NCBI RefSeq assembly: GCF_032854445.1
Contig: NC_088300.1
Location: 41,632,458 to 41,696,457 of the forward strand
Reading direction: 5' to 3'
Source: Liolophura sinensis
Taxonomy: Eukaryota > Mollusca > Polyplacophora > Chitonida > Chitonidae
Length of the DNA: 64,000 nucleotides
In this document: piece by piece, positions 12,264-23,983 of the stretch
Position numbering within the stretch: position 1 is the first letter of the stretch
Layout of the letters: every line of letters starts with the position of its first letter
Program-made: the position numbers and the translations under genes
The notes under the pieces: generated by a model
What the model saw: only the letters and a program-made list of their open reading frames with translations
What the model was told of the DNA's origin: nothing
Database searches by the model: none

Positions 12264-12264
12264 T
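12196..12264. repeat. Composite palindromic microsatellite (GT)n(AT)n(AC)n
   Basis: A GT run, then a long AT run, then an AC run. The GT and AC blocks are complementary, so the whole tract can fold into a hairpin. It produces matching Tyr-Ile reading frames on both strands, which are not genes. Confidence 0.95.
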
Positions 12265-12454
12265 AGACACAGACATATTTTACACCTTATTATCCTTCTA
12301 CATGCTACTTTATTCCACCCCTGTATTTAGATCTGTTTACATTATGGGGCTCATTATGTGTACCTGGATTCTGGAACTGGCCTTTTGCTATGATGAACTT
12401 GCTAGTGTTTACATCATTAACATGCATGCATGAAGTATGTTTGCTATGTTTCAG

Positions 12455-12673
12455 GTATTTTTAATAGACTTTGGGTTGGCCAAGAAGTACAGAGACAACC
12501 GAACACGACAACACATACAGTACAGAGAAGACAAAAATCTGACGGGAACAGCACGCTATGCTAGTATCAATGCACACCTGGGGATTGAACAGAGCCGAAG
12601 GGATGATATGGAATCATTAGGCTATGTTCTTATGTATTTTAACAGAGGCTCATTACCATGGCAAGGCTTAAAG
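12455..12673 (+). CDS. CSNK1A1: Casein kinase 1 alpha, activation-segment exon
   Basis: 73 codons, phase 0 at both ends. Holds the metal-binding DFG ([20 protein letters not shown]), the CK1-type activation loop ([20 protein letters not shown], with the GTARYAS P+1 region) and the [19 protein letters not shown] helix used by CK1 kinases in place of the usual APE motif. The acceptor is TTTCAG|GTA and the donor AAG|GTGGGT. The exon matches the CK1 family over its whole length with no gap. Confidence 0.97.
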
Positions 12674-13755
12674 GTGGGTAGGGCATCTAATTCATGATAC
12701 TGATATGTAGCTCAGTGTGTTTTAAATAGTGCACAGCACCTGTGTGTTTTAAACAAGGCAGGCCATTTGGTTTATATCATTACAGCAAGTAAATTCCCAT
12801 AATTCAGCTGTACAGAAGTACCAGCTGACCGTTCCATTTTGAGAATTGTGTGTGGCCTAAACAGGTGATGAAAAAGTGGAATGAATCAGTTACTGTCTAC
12901 CATTATTACATTTTTCTATTACAAGTAACTAGCTTTGTTGTTGAAATCTAAAAGTTTTTCTCTCACAAACAGGTTATTGGTAGTTTAGGAAGTGTAAAGA
13001 ATTGAATACTGAACCTAAAGCTATTCTTAATTCTTTGTCAGTTTGTCAATTTCAAGGAACTGGTGGTGGGGGGGGGGGGGGCATAGATGTAAGAACACTG
13101 AAGTATTGTGCGAAAAGCACTCACTGCTCATAATTGCTATAATTTAATATACATGTACCCCCAAGCTCTCGAATACATGTAAAAGGTACATGTACATTTA
13201 TGTCACTACTGTCAAGCATTTTCCAGTATATCATCACTACAGTGTATTGTCCAGTGCTCTAATATATGAACACATCTCCATCATATACTGGTATAGCCAT
13301 ACTGCTGTGCATTGCCCTGCACTGCGTTATGCAAGTTATTGATTAGTGTTCTGTTAATGTTATAGTGTTCTGTTATTGCCCTATGTCATCACAGCATTCT
13401 TATATGTGATTACCACATGCAATTCTTGTATGTTCTCACCCCCCATGTGCTGCCAAGCACTGTACTATGTTGGGTAACACTAAGCATGGTAAAGTTAGAG
13501 ATGGTTTTATGAATTTCATAGATGCACATACTGTACATGTGAGATCACATAGACATCTTGTATATCCACCATACCTGCATGGTCATGTTTTAAAGTTATT
13601 TAATGCTGAAACCTGATCAGAAAGAAGATTATGACTTGATGCGGAAACATTTTAAACATTTCAAGGCCGCCATGGCACTCCCAAGTGGTTCTGTCACTTC
13701 TTAACCCATATCTTGGCAGAAGCAAGGCAAGACATTTGTGTATTTCATTTCATCC

Positions 13756-13873
13756 AGAAATGATCTCTGCAGCCATGCTGATAGGCCTGTACACAATATG
13801 ATCTCTGCAGCCATACTGACAGGCCTGTACACAATATGATCTCTGCAGCCATACTGACAGGCCTGTACACAGT
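13756..13873. repeat. 39-bp tandem repeat, about three units
   Basis: Unit reads ATGATCTCTGCAGCCATACT followed by GACAGGCCTGTACACAAT. The three copies differ by single bases. Confidence 0.85.
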
Positions 13874-14938
13874 ATAATCTCATGTACTGCAAGTTTATAT
13901 GAAAACATCCACTTTTCCTTGAAAGGTTCACTTGTGTTGTATGTGTGAACATATATATGTGAGAACAGCTTATTCTGTCACAAATACTGCTTGTTTAGTT
14001 TTGCATTGTTGTGCTGCTCATGTATGAATTCCACTGTTTAGATAATGATTGAATTCTGTCAGAGTGTAACCTTGACTGACAAGTGGTAAAGGAAGTGGCC
14101 AGGAAGTCAGCTTACACAAGACCTTAGGGGTGTCAGAAAAAAAAGCGGAGGTGAGCCTGTGAGGCCTGTTACTGTCTGACTCGTGGTTTATTTACCTGCG
14201 AGATAACAGCCATGTTTGTCTGTCCTCGCCAGGTTTCATTGCAGCTGGAGATGTTCAAACACTCTGATACAATCCTTATCCAATAAAGTCAATTTGATGT
14301 GGCACTGTTGTGATACTCTCTTCTGATAGGCCTGGCCTGGACAGTCTTCAATATCTAGCTGAAGCCAGAGCCAGAAGATTGTAGGGCTGAAGATGTAGTC
14401 CTGGTTAGCTGATTACATATGCCCCCTCTTAGCAAAGTGTTGACAGATGTGAGGTGAGCAGCACTGCTCAGATGACATAGCCCCCACAACCTAGCCCCTC
14501 CTCTAGCCCAACAGCTGTTATATCACACCTTCAGGCCGTATGCTAGTATATTAGGTGTCTGGCACAAACCTTTACATCTGGATAGCCTTTTCTGTAACCA
14601 GTGGACGCAGTTTTAGTCAGATTCTGAAATCAGGGGGCCTCTTTCTCCCATTCTTTCTATTTGTTCCATACTAATTTCATTAGAATATGGTGTCTCACAG
14701 ACAGAGAGATCCACTTTCCACCGTACACTTTCTGTGTAAACCAATACCAATGGGTGTTCAACAAATCAGATAGCTGTTAGGACTGAAGAGAGTACCGACA
14801 TTGTAGCGAGAAGGGTTACAAAATATTCCTTTTCTCCATAAGAATTTTTTTGCCAGAGGGGCTTCTTTAATCTAAATGGGATATGTGAATTGGTCTTTTA
14901 AATCATAGTTTCAGGTAAAACAGAATAACGATAATTTC

Positions 14939-15074
14939 AAAGAAGGCAATGCTTTCACTGTGGTAGATCCACTAGTGAGTCATTTGTGGTAGATCTACCG
15001 ATGAGTCATTTGTGGTAAATTTACCAGGGAGTCATTTGTGGTAGATATACCACAATGAAAGCCTTGACTTTCTT
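14939..15074. repeat. Foldback repeat with ~27-bp arms around short palindromic units
   Basis: The left arm (14939-14965, ending GCTTTCACTGTGGTA) and the right arm (from about 15048, starting TACCACAATGAAAGC) are inverted copies matching at about 22 of 27 positions. Between them a unit of about 26 bp containing GAGTCATTTGTGGTA recurs three times. Each boundary carries a small palindrome (GTAGATCTAC, GTAAATTTAC, GTAGATATAC). It lies about 170 bp before a CK1 alpha exon. Confidence 0.7.
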
Positions 15075-15247
15075 CAGACTTTTATTCTCTATTACATATA
15101 AATTAAATCCCAGAGTACTTGCCTAGTGTTACAGGTTAACATGCTGTTGGCAAAGAGAACTGGAGAAAAAAAGTTTTGTACCTGCATTGGCATGTCCAGT
15201 CAAGACTTGTTGCATGGTTTATTTAAAACTTGTCTTTTTTTTTGTAG

Positions 15248-15322
15248 GCTGCCACAAAGAAGCAAAAGTATGAAAAGATTAGTGAAAAGAAAATGTCCAC
15301 ACCAGTTGAGGTTTTATGCAAG
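15248..15322 (+). CDS. CSNK1A1: Casein kinase 1 alpha, small C-lobe exon
   Basis: 25 codons, phase 0 at both ends, starting [20 protein letters not shown] and ending EVLCK. This contains the basic [12 protein letters not shown] stretch conserved in CK1 kinases. The acceptor is TTTGTAG|GCT and the donor AAG|GTGAGT. It joins in frame to the exons on both sides. Confidence 0.97.
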
Positions 15323-16607
15323 GTGAGTAGTGCTGGATGTTATTTTTTTTTATGTTCAATAGAACTCAATGATGTCGATATCACCATGTGAAGTGGATTG
15401 AGAAGTCCTGTACCAAATTGTGACTAACAGATCTGATTTAGATTAAATTAAAATGGGGACCCTTTGATTTCCTGATAGTGTCCAGATCAAAAGCAGGTGC
15501 ACCTACACATTAAATGCGTTGAGCCAACACTGCCAACAGAAAATGGAAACAGTATAACAGTGAGCCATACAAAATGATTGTTGCCTAATTACTGGTTACA
15601 GTATATAAACATCCAACTTTCTTCAAGCAGTAAACTCATGTTATTTTTTTTTTGGATAATACACACAATACTGTTGTCTTTCCTTTAAGACATGGAGAAA
15701 GAAATTTACTTCACAAAAATTTACTTTTTGAAAATAATGGGTTTAATATTTGTTATGTTTCATATGTTTATGTAGCTCAAATAATGTAACCCAAAAGAGC
15801 TCACATGTTCAGAAGGTGTATTTTGTTCATTCTGTAAAGACATGCACTGACAAAAAATTTATGTTTCATGTATTAAGGGACACATGTACCTGAAGACAAT
15901 GGATGTGCTTTAGTTTATTGCTTTCTCTGTCAGATCCTACGATTAATACTTTTCCCTTAAAAGCCATTGGTAGGCAAATTGAACCAATCTAGTACATGTA
16001 TGTATCTAAGTTGTCAGCCGTTGAATTTGATAGACATGTACCTGTTTATCAGCCTCATATGGATTTAATAAAGGGTTTTGTTGAAGGAAGATGATTTGAG
16101 TATGTATGAGTATGTGGTGGACATATAATCATATATGTGGGTATAATGGCAAGAATGGTCCTCTTCAGTGACTTTGTGACTGTCCTTCACTGAGAAGCTG
16201 TTTTTAATTACTACATACAATAATGAAAGTTAGAAATCTAAGAAATGTAGATATGATCACATTTCTTTAATGTTTGTAAGTGGTTTCTTGTCTTAGCACT
16301 TCTGTTATACTAATGCCTTTGTCTACATGTTGTATGTTAATAGCTTATATAATGGATAAAGCTTTATTATCATAGGTCATGTGTCCAAGACCAAAGAAGT
16401 CAAAGAATCCAGGCTGGCTGGTTTGGTTACAGATTTGTCAGGTACCTGACAAGAAACAGTGATTGCTCTGGCCCCTTCGTCCCATTACATTGGCTATCAT
16501 ATAACTGAACAACTCTTGAGAACAGTTGGTACTAAACATCAATCAAATAAAAAAAAATTTGGTGTGGAAACTGATTTGTTATGCTAATGTTGTCCCATTA
16601 TGTGCAG
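15323..16607 (+). other. CK1 alpha intron (1285 bp)
   Basis: Plain AT-rich intron. No repeat family or RNA gene recognised. Confidence 0.9.
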
Positions 16608-16842
16608 GGATTCCCAGCAGAGTTTGCTATGTACCTGAACTACTGCCGAGGACTTCGCTTTGAGGAGGCCCCTGACTATATGTACCTCAGACAGCTCTTC
16701 CGTATTCTTTTCCGGACACTCAACTTCCAGTATGATTATGTCTTCGACTGGACCATGTTGAAACAGAAGGCAGCGTCTGTGGCTAACAATAGCACAGCGT
16801 CAGGGGTGAAGGGCAGTGCTAGTAAAGCTCAGTACAAATCAG
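16608..16842 (+). CDS. CSNK1A1: Casein kinase 1 alpha, last kinase-domain exon
   Basis: 78 codons plus one base. Starts [20 protein letters not shown] and runs through [20 protein letters not shown] to the end of the kinase fold ([11 protein letters not shown]). It continues into a Ser/Ala/Gly-rich tail. The donor is TCAG|GTGAGC. If the intron is not removed, the frame runs on for another 13 codons ([13 protein letters not shown]) to a stop at about 16881-16883, which could make an alternative short C-terminus. The tail after [11 protein letters not shown] is only about 24 residues, shorter than the vertebrate tail of about 35. Confidence 0.95.
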
Positions 16843-17459
16843 GTGAGCGAAACATCTTTCTTCAGCTTACAACCTACATGTGAGTTTCATGCAGCAAGAA
16901 AAGCTATTTTCTTTGTCCTTTTGAGATTTAAACACAAGCGTATTCGGATTGTCAGAACGTCGTTTTCTAAATATGTGATGCTTGTAGTAATTAGGGCTGT
17001 ATTCACAAAGTGCAGGGATTATGCAACACTGATGATATACTGACCCATTTATAGACGTGAAATACTGCCATCACCATAAAAAATTATTTCCAAAAAATGC
17101 ATTTTTAGAGGCAAACAAAGGTCATAAACTGTAAACTTTTGGAGCTGAAATTCGCATTTTTCCTGTATGATGTAGTATACCTTCCAAACAGGCCTTAAAG
17201 CATTCTTTCCAAAATGAATAGAACTTTCAGAAACAGGCATAACCAGAAACTTAAGATCAGTAATTTGTTCTAAATTTTCAGGTTGAGTTTACATCCAAGA
17301 AAAGTCTGTTGTACTTCACTAATTTCTTGCCCAGTTGATGAATATATAATATGAAATCATCCATGTGAGAAAATTTCATAACCCCGTCAGGAATATCTGG
17401 TCCATTGGCACATTTTAAATGCACCCAAGTGGCATGACGTTATTTTGTCATGCTTGTCC

Positions 17460-17820
17460 AAAACACATGTAATATGAGAATAACACATGTAATGTAAGAA
17501 TAACACACGTAATATGAGAGTAACACACGTAATATGAGAATAACACACGTAATTATGAGAATAACACAGGTAATGTGATAATAACAAATGTAATTATGAG
17601 AATAACACGCAATACAAGAATAACACACGTAATATGAGAATAACACACGTAATATGAGAGTAACACACGTAATATGAGAATAACACACGTAATTATGAGA
17701 ATAACACAGGTAATGTGATAATAACAAATGTAATTATGAGAATAACACGCAATACAAGAATAACACACGTAATATGAGAATAACACACGTAATATGAGAG
17801 TAACACACGTAATATGAGTA
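17460..17820. repeat. 20-bp minisatellite with a higher-order repeat
   Basis: Unit is close to ATAACACACGTAATATGAGA. Variants (an inserted T in AATTATG, AACACAGGTAATGTGATA, AACACGCAATACAAGA) recur in the same order, so the array has a second period of roughly 160-190 bp. The minus strand has overlapping Cys/Tyr/Ser-rich open frames that come only from the repeat. Confidence 0.9.
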
Positions 17821-18377
17821 AAAATATTTCTGTATCATGTAGATCATGTCTCCAAGTCATTGCCAGTGTATGAAGAGCTTATGAACAACAAAAATATGAA
17901 AGCTGATTGTTTTTCCCATGATTTTCAGGTGTTGGCCATTCAAGAGTATAGGTAATTAGTAAGTTGTAAGAGGTTTGTAGTTGAAGGATAACAGTTAAAA
18001 TTACTTCCTACTAATCAACCGAGAAAGGCCTTTGAAGTACTGTACATATGAAGACTACTGGGTACACCTTCACAAAACTTTGTTAATCAATTTTTCTTAA
18101 TTTTTCTCAAATCTTAGGTTCTTTAACCTAAACAGTGACATTTACGAAAAAGGTAATGTGACTGACGTTTCGTGAAAGTGGTCCCTGTAAGCTGTGTCTA
18201 CCATAAAGCGTTTCAGATTTTTTTTTGCTGATCTGAACTGCGTATGTGACCTGAATATATTAATTGATCTGTGTACAATGTAAAATACTCATATCATAGA
18301 TACATATATGTAGAATTAATATATTTGAGTGCTATGTAGTTCAGCGAAAGTATGAAGGCAAAAAGAATGTTCTTACC

Positions 18378-18416
18378 CCCCAGCCCAGCCCCCACCCCCC
18401 ACCCACCCACCCCCAT
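18378..18416. repeat. C-rich tract, G-quadruplex candidate on the minus strand
   Basis: Several runs of three to six C separated by one or two bases (CCCCCCAGCCCAGCCCCCAC and on). The complementary strand fits a four-run G-quadruplex pattern. Confidence 0.6.
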
Positions 18417-19012
18417 ATATTTACCTATACATTTATCTTCCCTAGATTCCTTTATTACTGAGTTGTCTTTCTCTTAGCAGTGTTCAGGTCTAAGTGTCTA
18501 CTAGAAGGTCAACCCTTCATCGATTATTTTAAGTTCTGGTGTTCTGCTTTGATGTGAAATTCTTGTTTTGTTATTTGTTGTGATATAACAAGGCAGCGGG
18601 TCTAACATAGTTGTTGGGGTTTGTCTCAGTAATTGATGGGATTCACACTGCAAGTAAAACTTTGTAAGAGTTGAAAACAAGACTCAAAGTTAATCTTGAT
18701 TTGATCATGTTTGAAAAGGAAGATGTGCGAAAGGTTGGCTGTGTGATTGCTATTGAACACATGAACTAAAATTCACATACAGTTTCACATCAGTCATCAA
18801 ATAATATAACTGGCGAGTTATTATGCTTTTGTTCCAGTAAATATCAAGCAGGCACATGAAGAAGGATCTTTTTCAGTATTGTGGTAACTTCTGGTAATTT
18901 TTTGTTGCGCTATTGATGTACTATTTTAGCATCAAATTGTGGTGGGTTAAGGCTCTGGTACATAAAGATATTTGAGATAATTGTACACGTTGTGTTTGTT
19001 CCTTGGTTTCAG

Positions 19013-19020
19013 CAAGATGA
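19013..19020 (+). CDS. CSNK1A1: Casein kinase 1 alpha, terminal coding exon (stop)
   Basis: After TTTCAG the exon starts CAAGATGA. The G left over from the previous exon gives GCA AGA TGA, so the protein would end SKAQYKSAR and then stop at 19018-19020. The acceptor is strong and the reading is simple. However, only two codons are added, so another terminal exon cannot be ruled out. Confidence 0.65.
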
Positions 19021-20886
19021 GAGTAGAGCAGTGCTTCTGAACAGGATGTGATAGCCAGGACTGGCCAGGATGCTGTCACACTTCGGACTCCTCCATTGCA
19101 GGCTGAAGGAGGGACAGGTTGTGCTTGCAGTGTCTAGAGAAAAACGTCCACATGTCTTTCACCATTTTACATGGACATATTCTCCCCAGTTCACAGGGTG
19201 CTCGTATTATGTGTACAAAGACTTGGACCCTCTACAAGAGGACAATTTTACTCACTCTTAATGTGACCGACACCTTTTGCCTTGAGTGATGCTTCTAAGG
19301 TGTCTATAAGGTGAGGAGGTTCTTGAAAATCACTCAAGCCATTTCTCATCGATTCTGGACACTTTTAACTTTGGTTTTTACACATTTTAAATGTGTTAAA
19401 ATTTTTATCAATGTGTAACTTGCAACATCTCTGGTTATTTTATTGACAAGACATTAGAAGTTAAACATGAATCAAGTTTCAAATAAGATCAAATTTCGGT
19501 CTTATCCTGTAGAGATTGCTCAAATTCGTGCTGATTTTCTTCTTGCTGTTTATTTTCAAGAATGATTCTTACCATTGATCTCATACATTCGTGCATGTAT
19601 TCTTTTTGAGCAAGAAGCCTACACCATTGTCTCTTGTATATTGTACATTATCAGCATCGTGTGGTATAGATTCGGTCCATGTCATTGTGGCAAACTCTGT
19701 AAATAATCTCTACAAGACTAAGTGAATGTATTGTCTCATTAACTCTTTTGAGAAAATCTTTTTTAATCCCCATTGTCTAAAATTAGAGACTTGTTCTCAT
19801 TTCTTACAATTGAGGCTTCGTGAATTTCTGTCAGTAATGTACTTGTTTACCCCAAAGAACTATTGAAAAAAAAAAGTCAGCTCAACTACATGTGCATGAT
19901 CAGTAAAGGGTAACCTACAGAAGTCTACCAAATTTACAAAACAGCTTGGAAAATCATCAGTGATTTTGTTCAACTTACTGTATTAAATATTCAAAGGTGC
20001 TAATGCCAAAAGGTAAACGTATCACATCATCTGTGTGAGATATATGGTCAGATCCTAGCATTTAGGAAGATTATTGTGATGTGCTGTTATCACAAAGACA
20101 GTCTACAAGCTGTTCATGGAAACAAGACTTCAGTCATTAGTATCATGGTGCCACTCTTTACAGTGGGGAGCCATTGTCAGTAAATACAGGGACACCATTC
20201 ATATTTATTTTTATTAAAGTCTTGTTGGATTGTCATTAAGATGATATTTTTAATTATACACTGTCTCGTGTTTTGGACCAGAGTGTATTTATACATGTAG
20301 AACTTTTTTTAAGTGTTTTGATATGCTGTTTGAAAAATCTATGATGATTACGATAAGAGTTTTATGACTTTTAAAATGTACACAACGGAGATCAGATAAA
20401 AAATTATTACATGCATTACTCTACAGTCTGTCATGTCTTTCCCCGGTCAGGTAAGATGTGATTTGAATTGCTGGCGATTTACTGAATATACTAATAAGCC
20501 TGGATAACATATAGACTTCTCTATGTATTGTACTTCTCTGGCATGCCCATGGATGTCCACTTCAACATTCCTGTCACATCAATCCTGGATGTCCAGTCCC
20601 AGTGTTTTCTGTTGTACATAGGATCACTTTACTCTTCTCTTTATGGTTGCTTTACCAGACAACTTCTGTGTTTGTTTGTTTTTTTTTTTTTGTTTATTTT
20701 TTTTTTGTTCTGGAACACTGGGTTATTTGTACAGTCTTCATTGAATCCATTGTGTTTTATCAGCTGGCAGTTTTCTAGTTCAGTGTGTACAGGTATAGTG
20801 TACAGTTTTAATCCATAAATTTGATCTTGTACATTAAAACTCATTTATACATGTGCTTACTACCAGGTCAATAAATGATTTTATGT
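19021..20886 (+). other. CK1 alpha probable 3' UTR
   Basis: About 1.9 kb without coding signal between the predicted stop and an AATAAA at 20870-20875. It contains T-rich tracts (20674-20708). The extent is inferred from the polyadenylation signal only. Confidence 0.5.
20870..20875 (+). terminator. Candidate polyadenylation signal of CK1 alpha
   Basis: AATAAA about 1.85 kb after the stop, followed within about 40 bases by TG/T-rich sequence. No other canonical AATAAA was noticed closer to the stop, but weaker variants may be used. Confidence 0.45.
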
Positions 20887-21669
20887 AAAGAAATGACTTT
20901 GGTAATGCTGTGTTTATGATTTATCAGTAATACATGTAAGACTATCTGCTCTCTGTGTTACTATGACTACCTGTTACTACCTGTCTAGTACTGTAGCATG
21001 TGTGTACATGCTTTGTATATTTCCCAAATGGGGGATCTTTACTGCCTAAAATAATTCAAGCCTACTCTGTTTGGTAGAATGTTCATTGCTCAATGTACCA
21101 CTGTGTTTTATGGGAAACTGGTTGTGTGTAGCAGCAGACTGGAGTCATCCTTAAGCATGAAATGATATCACATTAATTGGTGTTTGATAGAAGGTAGTGC
21201 ATCCAACATTGTGGTGATAATGTAACAGTGCAAGGAAATTGCATACACACAATGTTCATTTTAAGTTCATGAAAGGTTTACCGGTGACAAAAACTGTTCC
21301 TGTAACTAGTACTTATGGGTCTTTAACTTGGTACCATTAGGTATGAAATAGTAGGCAGGAAGCTTAGGCTCAAGTTTGAAATCTCAGAAGCCTGTGTACA
21401 TGTACCTACTCGTGAGTGGGTGAGGTGACTTGTTCATATTCTTCGTTATGGCATTTCAGTGAGGCAGCGCTATACGTTTAGGCTGACTGCTGGACACCTT
21501 TGACAGATCCCCAAGCAAACTAACCATGTGAAATAAGGTGGATATCAAGTTATATTACTGTCTTGCTAGTGCCATCTAATTTCATTTGGATTCATGGGGT
21601 GTTTTCTATATATACTTGCTAGTTAGCCTGCCTTATCAAGCTGTTTATTCAGTAAAGATAGTCAATCAA

Positions 21670-22020
21670 TTTACAGAGAAAATAACTTTTTAGCGAAGAA
21701 AGTTCCTTTTCATATTCATCAAATTTTTCACCTAGGAAATCATTTTTTTCTAAGAAATTACATTTTTACTTAGGAAATCATTTTTATGAGGAATTTTTTT
21801 TTTTTTTTACAGAGAATTATTTTTTTATAAAAGCAAAAATATCATGTACACTGAGGTGGAAATATTTTTCATGTGAAAAAATAATTTCCTGTGTAAAAAA
21901 TACAACATTATGTGCTGTGTAAAAATATAATTGTCTTGTAAAAACGATTTCCCATGTGAATAAAATGACTACTATGTTGAAAGAGAATTTGCTACGCTAA
22001 AAAGTAATATTCGGTGTAAA
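21670..22020. repeat. Degenerate inverted array of GGAAATNNTTTTT motifs
   Basis: The left part repeats TAGGAAATCATTTTT-like units. The right part repeats the reverse complement (AAAAATAATTTCC, AAAAACGATTTCC). The two sides face each other around about 21840, so the region could fold into a long imperfect hairpin. Confidence 0.5.
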
Positions 22021-22261
22021 CCGATCAACTAACTTAACAGCTAAACAGCTTGATATGCCGCCTAAGTAGCAAGGATATACAGAAAACTGCCAAAAAATTC
22101 AAATGAAATTTCATGGTACTAGTAAGCCACCGTACCATATCCTGTAAAGACTTTAAAATGATATATGTAGGCTGTGACTTGGCCATCTGCATTTTGATAG
22201 GAAAGAAACATACGGACTGTTGGGCCTTTGTGTCTGTCATCAGCATGTTATTTTATCAAAC

Positions 22262-22545
22262 AAGTATTTCAGATTGGACTAGGTCTAGAGATCTATCTCA
22301 GTAAGGTGCAGGAGCCCTAAAAACAAGGTGCAGGTTTAATCTCATCATTGGACAGGGATGATGCAGATTCCTTGGTTACAGTAAGCAGTGAACGGCACTT
22401 GTGAGTTTGTGCAGCTCATGGTCATTGAAGATCACTTGCCATGCACCAACATGATTTGCATATCTGTACATCACTAAAGAATAGTGGTTTTACCCTGGGC
22501 ACTCAAAAAAATTCTCGAGTATGGCGCAAAGCCATGATCAAAAAA
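22262..22545 (+). repeat. SINE-like repeat with related 3' tail
   Basis: Ends TTCTCGAGTATGGCGCAAAG followed by an A-rich tail. This is a variant of the TTCTTGAGTACGGCGTAAAA tail of the other families, with a different body. The head is not clear. Confidence 0.55.
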
Positions 22546-23030
22546 ATAAGAAGGCAGAGCAAGGTAATATTGTATTGATATGACCTGAAGAAATCATTCC
22601 TCCACATCTGAAACCATTAAAAGCAGTGGAGTTTGGATGCCACTGGTATGCCATGGTCATGGTTTAATTGAAACTTGAAAGTTACATGTTTGTACATGGT
22701 AAATATTCTTTGGGATGAGTTCGTTGTATTCCATAAAAAAAGTAAAATTTCAGCAATTTCATTCTGCAATCGGGCGTCTACCAACATGTACAGTGCTCGT
22801 GCTGCCGCCATTCCCTTGCTAAATATTTATTGCCGTGATATGCTGTTTAAAAAAGTCATGATTGAGTAGAGTCTCATTACATATTTAATGTGCATGTATC
22901 TGGGACTGTTACAGATAACCTTTATATTAGTCCCAGCATGCATGCATGTTGTATTGAATCAAGGGGAACAACTCTTACAAGCATGTGCTCGTCTGGAATA
23001 CATTTGTAGCAAACTTATATCTTGTAGATT

Positions 23031-23052
23031 ATACACACACACACACACACAC
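23031..23052. repeat. AC microsatellite
   Basis: About eleven AC dinucleotides. Confidence 0.95.
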
Positions 23053-23339
23053 AAGGTTTGAATAGCTTTTTGTTTGCCTAAAGGTACAGCTTAGATACTA
23101 ATGCATAACTATAACCGTATCGATGTCAATGGGCCAGGCATGATATTGGTACCACCTGAGGTGGCCAAACTGATGTGGTATTGACGTTTTTAGGGCCAGT
23201 AGAAGTAAAGTAGAACATGGTAGCCTTTCCGCAATGGTAGCTTTATCACACATTTTGATAAAATGAAAAATCTCCTTACAAGGCGTTGCGCAAAATACAA
23301 AAAGCAGGGAAAAAGGTCAATATATCTGGGAGTCTCAGT

Positions 23340-23545
23340 TAATATATTTATTTACTTTGGTGTTTTACCCCATACTCTATTTATTTATTTATTTCATTGG
23401 TGTTTTACGCCGTACTCAAGACTATTCCACTTGTACAGCGGCGGCCAGCATTATGGTGGGGGGGAAACCGGGCAGAGCCCGCGGAAACCCACGACCATCC
23501 ACAGGTTGCTGCAGACCTTCCCACATACGGCTGGAGAGGAAGGTG
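23340..23545 (-). repeat. SINE, head-less, with a second tail fragment beside it
   Basis: On the minus strand there is a body and a tail (GGTGTTTTACGCCGTACTCA on the plus strand). A second, separate tail piece (GGTGTTTTACCCCATACTC, 23357-23377) abuts it, so one SINE end was duplicated or two copies inserted next to each other. Confidence 0.8.
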
Positions 23546-23983
23546 TTGATTAAACATCCATGGCACCCGCTGACGGATAACAGAGTGTGAATATCCCTCT
23601 GAAAAAATCCACAGTTTTGCAGTTTCCTTTGATGTTTGGAGTCATGGAAAGACCACTGTTGTGTGCCATTTGAAATTTAGCATTTGGATATTTAGACCTG
23701 AAGTCAACAGTTAATTGTTAACACAACCACGATAGAATAAGATCAAAAGATCAGCTTGAATTAGTTAAGGAAGTATTCTTAAAGGTAAACACTCTGTTCC
23801 TGAGTTGACTGGGGATTCATATAGCGTTGTTACTGTATAACTGTTATGAATGGCAATATATGAGTTAGCACCTTGAACAATAAGTAAATTATTAAAGGGG
23901 GCATAACCCATACAAAGCTACCCATCTGCTTTCATATCAAAACATGAACTAAAGACATGTATCAACTTAAATATAGCAAGGAG

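Larger units (their letters stand above)
11169..12454 (+). other. CK1 alpha intron (1286 bp) with SINE and palindromic microsatellite
   Basis: Contains a TA microsatellite just after the donor, a SINE at 11974-12122 and a (GT)(AT)(AC) composite repeat at 12196-12264. In vertebrates the alternatively spliced CK1 alpha L insert sits at this junction; no comparable in-frame exon was seen here. Confidence 0.85.
12674..15247 (+). other. CK1 alpha intron (2574 bp)
   Basis: Largest intron seen within this gene. Contains a G-run at 13067-13081, a 3-unit tandem repeat at 13756-13873 and a hairpin-forming repeat at 14939-15074. Ends in a long T tract and GTAG|GCT. Confidence 0.9.
16843..19012 (+). other. 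CK1 alpha terminal intron (2170 bp)
   Basis: Contains the 20-bp minisatellite at 17460-17820 and a C-rich run at 18378-18416. Ends TTGGTTTCAG at 19012. Confidence 0.8.

Noticed and set aside
11169-12454. CK1 alpha L-type insert exon at the vertebrate position
   Set aside because: No in-frame basic exon with splice sites was seen. The open frames here come from a SINE and a TA/GT microsatellite.
17440-17786. Cys/Tyr/Ser-rich minus-strand frames that look like a membrane protein
   Set aside because: Derived from the 20-bp minisatellite in a CK1 alpha intron.
20528-20818. 96-codon hydrophobic frame (Phe/Leu-rich)
   Set aside because: It lies in the CK1 alpha 3' UTR over T-rich tracts. The hydrophobicity comes from poly-T.
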